DNA of 64,000 bases from Hemibagrus wyckioides (lineage: Eukaryota; Chordata; Actinopteri; Siluriformes; Bagridae). This document shows positions 58,567-64,000 of this stretch, piece after piece. The notes under the pieces were generated by a model that ran no database searches, had not been told where the DNA came from, and saw only the letters and a program-made list of their open reading frames with translations. Where the stretch lies: the NCBI RefSeq assembly GCF_019097595.1, contig NC_080729.1:4651417-4715416 (forward strand). The letters are read 5' to 3'. The stretch's first letter is position 1; each line of letters starts with the position of its first letter. Made by a program: the position numbers and the translations under genes.

Positions 58567-58653
58567 AAAATAAAATAAAATAAAATAAAATAAAATAAAA
58601 TAAAATAAAATAAAATAAAATAAAATAAATAAATACATACATACATTCACACA

Positions 58654-58704
<51 letters not shown>

Positions 58705-58706
58705 AT
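58514..58706. repeat. AAAT and AAATA compound array
   Basis: AAAT units, then about 13 AAATA pentamers (58565-58630), then AAAT units again to 58706. Confidence 0.95.
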
Positions 58707-59097
58707 ATATATTTTTAATTAAAAAGTAAAAATAAATTTTTATGGCTGGATTCTGAATAAACCAATCACATTCAATCTCATGGCCAAAAGTAATTATCAT
58801 ACAGCTCTCGTCAGTGAAATTATTCTTATTAACCCCTATTAAAGGTCATCTTGTTTCATCTGGCCAGTTAAGCTGTGGTGTACAAGCCATGGCCTGTTGA
58901 AAACTCGTTCAACACTTGTTGAAAGGTATTGATCAGGAGAAGGGTATTAAAAAACTCCAAATCATTAGATGTCCCATGGAAGACCATAAAGGGCATTTTG
59001 CAGTCTTGGGTAAAAACTATTGATTCATATTAATCCTTACATATGTGTAGGCTTTATGTAGAAATATTATTTCTATAGAAAGATGCTCTAATCTTGG

Positions 59098-59215
59098 GCT
59101 CCATTGGCTGACCCTGCGTTCTGACCCCAACCCTCCAAGGATGGGATATGCAAAGAAAGAATTTCACTGTGCAGTAATGTATATGTGACAAAATAATGAC
59201 AAGTTATCTTAACTT
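59098..59215 (+). mobile_element. SINE fragment, ...TGTGACAAA tail
   Basis: GGCTGACCCTGCGTTCTGAC, CCTCCAAGGATGGGATATGC and TTCACTGTGCAGTAATGTAT match the tail half of the SINE at 6.6 kb; no head is present. Confidence 0.6.
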
Positions 59216-59654
59216 TATAATAAACACCAATTAAATGGTGGGGAAAAAAAACATTTAATTTACTGCTTTTGCACATATTTTTAATTCATTCATCACGGAT
59301 ATCACTCATTGATATCATCATTGATATCAATTATCCTTTAAGATAAAGTGTTATTTTGCAAGATTATTTTCCAGGGTGTTAGAGTCTTTGAGCATATTTG
59401 ATATTGGTCACCCCTACAGGTTAATCAATACACTACACAATCTAACTAACGTGTACTTAAGGTCAATTCACGCATGAATACATAAGGCTCATGTCAAGGT
59501 TAGTTCTTCATTCGTTTGTAATCAGTGTGTGCTTTAACTCAATATTAGGCCACATTTAAGTAAGTATTTATTTAATTCAGCTATTAACATGATGACACAT
59601 GTACTGTTATTGTCAAATGAGCTCCTGGAGAAATACTAGCTTAACTATTCAATT

Positions 59655-59925
59655 CATCCATCCATTTTCTATACCTGTTTTATTCCTAATTAGGGTCACT
59701 GGGATCTGCTGGAGCCTATCCAGCAAAAGGCATGGTACACCCTGGACAGGTCTCCAGTCCATTACAGGGCCACACATATACACAGACAACCCATGCAAGC
59801 ATGGGGAGAACATACAAACTCCACACCCCTCCACCCCTGCCGGTTCAAACCCGGGATTCAAACCAGGACCTTCTTGCTGTGAGGCAACAGTGCTAACCAC
59901 TAAGCCACTGTGCTGCCCCAACTCA
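59655..59925 (-). mobile_element. tRNA-headed SINE with L2-like tail, reverse orientation
   Basis: Read on the - strand it begins GGGGCAGCACAGTGGCTTAG and has GGTTTGAATCCCGGGTTTGA, a B-box-like stretch. It ends in the L2-like 3' region that reads CATCCATCCATTTTCTATAC on the + strand. This is a common fish repeat style; the exact family name was not established. Confidence 0.65.
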
Positions 59926-59931
59926 GTTCAA

Positions 59932-60460
59932 TTCAATTCAATTTTATTTGTATAGCGCTTTTAACAATGGACATTGTCTCAAAGCAGCTTTACAGAACAT
60001 AAGAAACATAGTGCAAAAGTTCTAGATGTTCGACAAAATCGTCCCTAGTGAGCAAGCCTGAGGCGACTGTGGCGAGGAAAAACTCCCTTAGATGGTATGA
60101 GGAAGAAACCTTGAGAGGAACCAGACTCAAAAGGGAACCTCATCCTCATTTGGGTGACTATAAGTGTGATTATTCTCAACACAGAAGAGTGTGATTATGA
60201 ACAATGTCCTTTATAGTTGTCAGTTGTGTGATGCAGATACAGCGTATGTAGAATGTTAGTGTGTGTATTAATTAGGAGGTGGTTGTTGTCCTCAAAGTTG
60301 GCATAGTGAGAGTGAACAGTATTGTAAAGTCATTTTACATCATCACCCCAGGGCACATCTGTATTCTTGTCAGCGTCTCAAACAGGAACCTCAGTAAGAT
60401 GTACAGACTCTTACAATGACTGTAGACCTATTCTCGCTTCAGCGAGAGACAAACAGACCT
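59932..60460. repeat. Dispersed fish repeat (TTTTATTTGTATAGCGCTTT type)
   Basis: Contains ATTTGTATAGCGCTTTTAAC, CAAAGCAGCTTTACAGAACA, AAGAAACCTTGAGAGGAACC and GACTCAAAAGGGAACCTCAT, which I recognise as a block widespread in fish genomes. It starts about 10 bp after the SINE at 59655-59925. No open frame and no clear termini. Confidence 0.5.
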
Positions 60461-61035
60461 GGCTAACAGAGAGGTTGTGTTTATTCCGTTTTCTCCCTAG
60501 AGTTAAAGTATGTATTAAACAGAAGCTTATCTTGTTTCTTCTATAGCCTTCTTGCTGTAGCTGTAAAATCTGTTGATTCTGTCTTCGACATTGGTTCGTG
60601 TGAAAATGTTGAACATGTATTTTTAAAAAAAATAAAACACTGCATAGACAAAAAAGACTGCACCCAGAAACAACAGCATGCTGCCAGGGTGCTATTAATA
60701 TTAATAATGATAATAATGAATATCGATAACTAATAATGCATCGCTGTTATTCCATACAATGTCTAAAAAGTTCTGTTTTCTTGTAGGAAACAAAGCATAA
60801 TCCCTGTTACCCTGTCTGAATTTGATTAATTTCCTCATAGAAGCATGTCTTCATGTCCTGGAGTGATTTATTTCTCTTACAGCCAGCTCTAATTGTTTTT
60901 TTTGGGGGTTTTTTTGTATTATTATTATTATTATTATTATTATTAAATAATACCCTGTAGTGCTTTTTATCAGATTGCTGTATAATATCCATGACCCAAG
61001 TTAATTCCATTAAATCCATTGCTCCTTATTTTCAG
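60461..61035. other. Intergenic, no gene seen
   Basis: AT-rich with a T-run and an ATT array at 60895-60944. Nothing else recognised before the candidate exon at 61036. Confidence 0.5.
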
Positions 61036-61093
61036 TTTACGTCCCAAAGACTGTGAGAAGGTGGCGGAAAAATGACAGCAACAGATTTATCTG
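61036..61093 (+). other. Candidate small exon (58 nt)
   Basis: Bounded by a strong acceptor (CTTATTTTCAG|) and a strong donor (CTG|GTAAGT). One frame is open (YVPKTVRRWRKNDSNRFIW) and the exon holds an ATG in a fair context. It could be a 5' exon of another gene lying to the right of the window, such as a further P2Y-cluster receptor. Recognised from splice signals only. Confidence 0.3.
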
Positions 61094-61964
61094 GTAAGTC
61101 CTGGCACTGGAGACTCCTTCCATAATAAATAGCTAAATAAAAAACGGTTACAGAAGTCTTCGGCACACAATTTTGCGTTTTTATTTGCGAAGTAACTGGA
61201 AATGTTTCATTTGTTATTTGTGCCTTGTATGGATTTGCAGCAGAAACAATCGCCAGAGTTGCCGTTCTACAAAATGAATCAATATCCGATGTCCAGACGG
61301 ATTCAAAAATTCATTAGCACTGTGATAAAGTAAAACATCCTTTGCTTCAGTAAAAAGGGGAAAAGTGAAACTTAGAGCATTGGTAAAAAATACATTTCTG
61401 TGTATTCTTAAAAATAGAAATTGTCCATGTCATATCATTTTTATCAGAATGAGCACATACATATATAATATCTGCCTCACACACACACACACACAGACAC
61501 ACACACACACTGGTTAAGCAAAGGGAAGGAACGTAGGTTGTGTGCGAAAACACTGTAGCTGACCACAAACAGCTGTGTGTCTTATAGATATCAGCGTGCA
61601 CTTGCACAACGGCTCACAGTGCATGTACCCGAAACACATTTTCACACTTTCCAGACAGTTAAAAATCCCTTCTCAGATACACAGATATGTATATACACCC
61701 TTGTTTCCAAGACATAGCAAGAGTGTGCAGTTCCTGAAAAGACGTCACGGGCTAGTGTTCCGCAGCATCACTTATCACCTCTCAGTCTATTGATGCTTAT
61801 GCAAATGAGAAAATAAAGTCGGGCACGAAGCAGGACCAGGGGCCACACTGAGACAAAGGACAGGAAATGGAATGGGATGGGGATAGTCACCCTGGCACTG
61901 GCATGGCAGACCTATTGTAATGAGAAAGGAAGTCTTTAAGAGGCCACCAGTAAAGAGAACAAGT

Positions 61965-62013
61965 GGGTGTGTGTGTGTGTGTGTCTTTCTCTTGCTATCT
62001 GTGTGTGTGTGTG
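61965..62013. repeat. Interrupted GT microsatellite
   Basis: Two GT runs separated by TCTTTCTCTTGCTATC. Confidence 0.9.
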
Positions 62014-62124
62014 TGATGTTTGCATGTGTATATCTCAGCATATGTGGGCTACAAGCACAGACGAATAGGCAAAGTGTGAATGGGAGGTCTCAGGCATTTA
62101 CTGGTTTGCATATAGCAGTTTCAG

Positions 62125-62176
62125 CTGGAAAAACAAAAGAATCAGAAGAATTTATTCACTTCTCCTAAAGCAGCCG
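62125..62176 (+). other. Candidate small exon (52 nt)
   Basis: Bounded by acceptor AGCAGTTTCAG| and donor GCCG|GTAAGT, 1.03 kb after the candidate exon at 61036-61093. Sequence CTGGAAAAACAAAAGAATCA onward shows no recognisable protein. It could be a non-coding leader exon of the same downstream gene. Confidence 0.25.
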
Positions 62177-62429
62177 GTAAGTCCCTGATCCCTGTAATTA
62201 GATCACACTACACTGAAAGCTACTTTTAATTATTTCCTTGAATTGTATTTTATTGTTTTCAGTATTTATAATTGTAGCTCTATGCACAAAATTTTTTTTA
62301 GTACAAATGCAATTTTGTTAACCTGCATGAATAGCACTTATATATATATATATATATATATGATGTATATTAGATAGAAGTAATCATTTAAAATAGATGC
62401 TTAAGCTGCTTCTCAATCTAAAAGGAATA

Positions 62430-62463
<34 letters not shown>

Positions 62464-63145
62464 GCTAAAAGCTCATATATCAATCGTTCAAAACGTCCTG
62501 TTGCTCAATTTTTAATACTTTTATGCATTTGCTTTCTCACCTTTATTGAGTGTTTTTTATAAAATTCCTGCTAATCTGAAGTAAGGGAAGTTGTAGAGAG
62601 CAGCAACAAGCGGTCATGTAAAATAAAAGCAAAGCAGTCTTGGTCAAAATTCAGGTCGAATTATCAGGTGACTTGACAGTTGTACTGCGTCTGAAATGAT
62701 TTTTTAATAGAAAGCTTTAAAAACTGTTGAATTTTGTGACACAGTCGTCCGTTCGAGGTGGATAACGAATAGTAGTGGTTGTATTTGGGATTTCTCATCT
62801 TAATCAACCAGTCATGTGGCGTTAATGGTGGAAATTATGTCCTAGTGCAATAAGGGAAAATTATATTTTACCTCATACAGCCATATCAAAACCAGTACTG
62901 TACTTCCTGTACGTATAGTTCTGTTTCTAGTAAACGTGAAGCTTGGATCTTTTTCTGGGTGATTCCTATGGGCACAGACTCACTCAAACTGGACAGCTGA
63001 AAATGAGAAGTCGAGTTTGGGTCGATAACCCCAGGTTCTTGTTTTTGGCTAATGTGTTCTTCTGTGGTTCTAGCTTATCCGCCTTAAGGTTGTGCATCTG
63101 AGGTGCTTTTCTGCTCTCCACTGTTGTACAGATTGATTATTTGAG

Positions 63146-63185
<40 letters not shown>

Positions 63186-63202
63186 TTCCAGGCAGCTTAA
63201 AC
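62177..63202. other. Intergenic, no gene seen
   Basis: TA and ATT arrays near 62338-62462 and 63149-63183; otherwise unassigned. Confidence 0.5.
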
Positions 63203-63282
63203 CGGTGAAAAGAAACCCACCTTGTCAAACGAGAGAAATGACCAGATTTCTCTCGTTTGACAAGGTGGGTTTCTTTTCACCG
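63203..63282. repeat. Perfect inverted repeat: 37-bp arms, 6-nt loop
   Basis: Left arm 63203-63239 (starts CGGTGAAAAGAAACCCACCT) and right arm 63246-63282 (ends GGGTTTCTTTTCACCG) are exact reverse complements, separated by GACCAG. Complementarity stops abruptly at both edges. If transcribed it would form a hairpin about 80 nt long without any mismatch. Confidence 0.97.
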
Positions 63283-63500
63283 TTCTGTGTGAAAATCCCA
63301 GAAGATTAGCAGTTTCTGAAACACTCAAACCAACCCAACTGGCATAACAATTGTGCCATGGTTAAACTGTCAGAGATCACACTTTTTCCCCCATTCTGAT
63401 CTTTGACATGAACTCTCGGCCTCCAATGTCCAGAATGTTCTGCTTCGACATGAATAATGTACAGGTGCTCTTTATAACATACTCAGCGAACAAGTATAAA
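63283..63500 (+). repeat. Second copy of the AATAAAGTGG-type dispersed repeat, diverged
   Basis: Shares GTTTCTGAAACACTCAAACC, ATTCTGATCTTTGACATGAA and GTACAGGTGCTCTTTATAAC with the copy at 44940-45285. Its left edge abuts the perfect inverted repeat at 63203-63282. Confidence 0.6.
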
Positions 63501-63771
63501 AGGAAGATGTGCTAGTGATGACGCTGTGAGCAGCCATTTGGATCTGAGCTCAACATCAAGGTTCCCGAGTAGGAATTCCGGGTTGAGGGACATGTTTTCT
63601 TTCGTTCTTCATAGCTGGAGCTGAAGTACAACCTTTACTCAACTCTAGCGTATCTGACATGCTTTGCAGGACAACGGTTTGAAGGATAAGCCTAGCAAGA
63701 GCTCATCGGCTCGCTTCATGCTAATTGATGACATTTATAATCATGTTTTTTGTTTAAGATTCTGTCTCTTC

Positions 63772-63870
63772 TGCCCAGAATCAGAACCAACTTTATTGCC
63801 AAATTGTGGGTTTATGTACATGTACAAGGAATTGACCTTGGTGTATTGGTGCATAGTAATGTAAAGCAAG
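63772..63870. repeat. Dispersed fish repeat fragment
   Basis: AATCAGAACCAACTTTATTG followed by CCAA, CATGTACAAGGAATTGACCT and TTGGTG resembles the common fish retroelement tail that reads AATCAGAATCAGCTTTATTG. Too short to classify. Confidence 0.4.
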
Positions 63871-64000
63871 GGAGTATAAATATAAAGAAACTGTAAAGAA
63901 GAAGAAAGATTTGTTTATTTAGTAGGCAGATATGAAGTGGTTAAGTCTCATGTGTAAATCTATAAGATCTGATCAGCTAATATAGATAAGCTACTATGTC

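Overview
This window looks like nuclear DNA of a teleost fish, probably an ostariophysan and quite possibly a catfish. It is AT-rich, full of simple repeats (TA, GT, TTTA, GATA, GAA and ATT arrays), and carries several Tc1/mariner-type DNA transposon copies, fish-type tRNA-derived SINEs and L2-like tails. Its intron-containing genes are typical vertebrate ones. The catfish assignment rests on repeat style recalled from knowledge and has not been searched.

Three real genes are visible, all on the + strand. (1) igsf10 lies at 22739-33355. It has six exons joined by canonical splice sites, and the joined frame is open for 2585 codons. The order is signal peptide, LRR domain, a unique region, two Ig domains, a long Ser/Thr/Pro-rich linker with basic blocks, and ten more Ig domains. 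(2) A P2Y12-type nucleotide receptor, p2ry12, lies at 49308-50378. (3) A second P2Y12-family receptor, best called p2ry13-like, lies at 54481-55476. In mammals IGSF10, P2RY12 and P2RY13 occur in this order on one strand, inside and beside MED12L. The synteny supports IGSF10 rather than its paralogue MXRA5. No MED12L exon was recognised. Two possible small exons near 61.0 and 62.1 kb could belong to a further gene beyond the right edge.

Layout: 1-22 kb is gene-poor, with a 5'-truncated LINE that has a clean 17-bp target duplication, SINEs, a pogo/Tigger-like MITE, a telomere-like TTAGGG tract, and a degenerate minisatellite ending about 390 bp upstream of the igsf10 start codon. 22.7-33.4 kb is igsf10. 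33.4-49 kb is intergenic, with a large AT palindrome and two decayed or deleted Tc1 elements. 49-56 kb holds the two P2Y-type receptors with another dead Tc1 copy between them. 56-64 kb is repeat-rich and holds two perfect, short-loop inverted repeats (47-bp and 37-bp arms), the most unusual structures in the window.

The receptors probably sense extracellular nucleotides through Gi. IGSF10 is a secreted matrix protein. Nothing suggests that they form a pathway; their proximity is conserved synteny.
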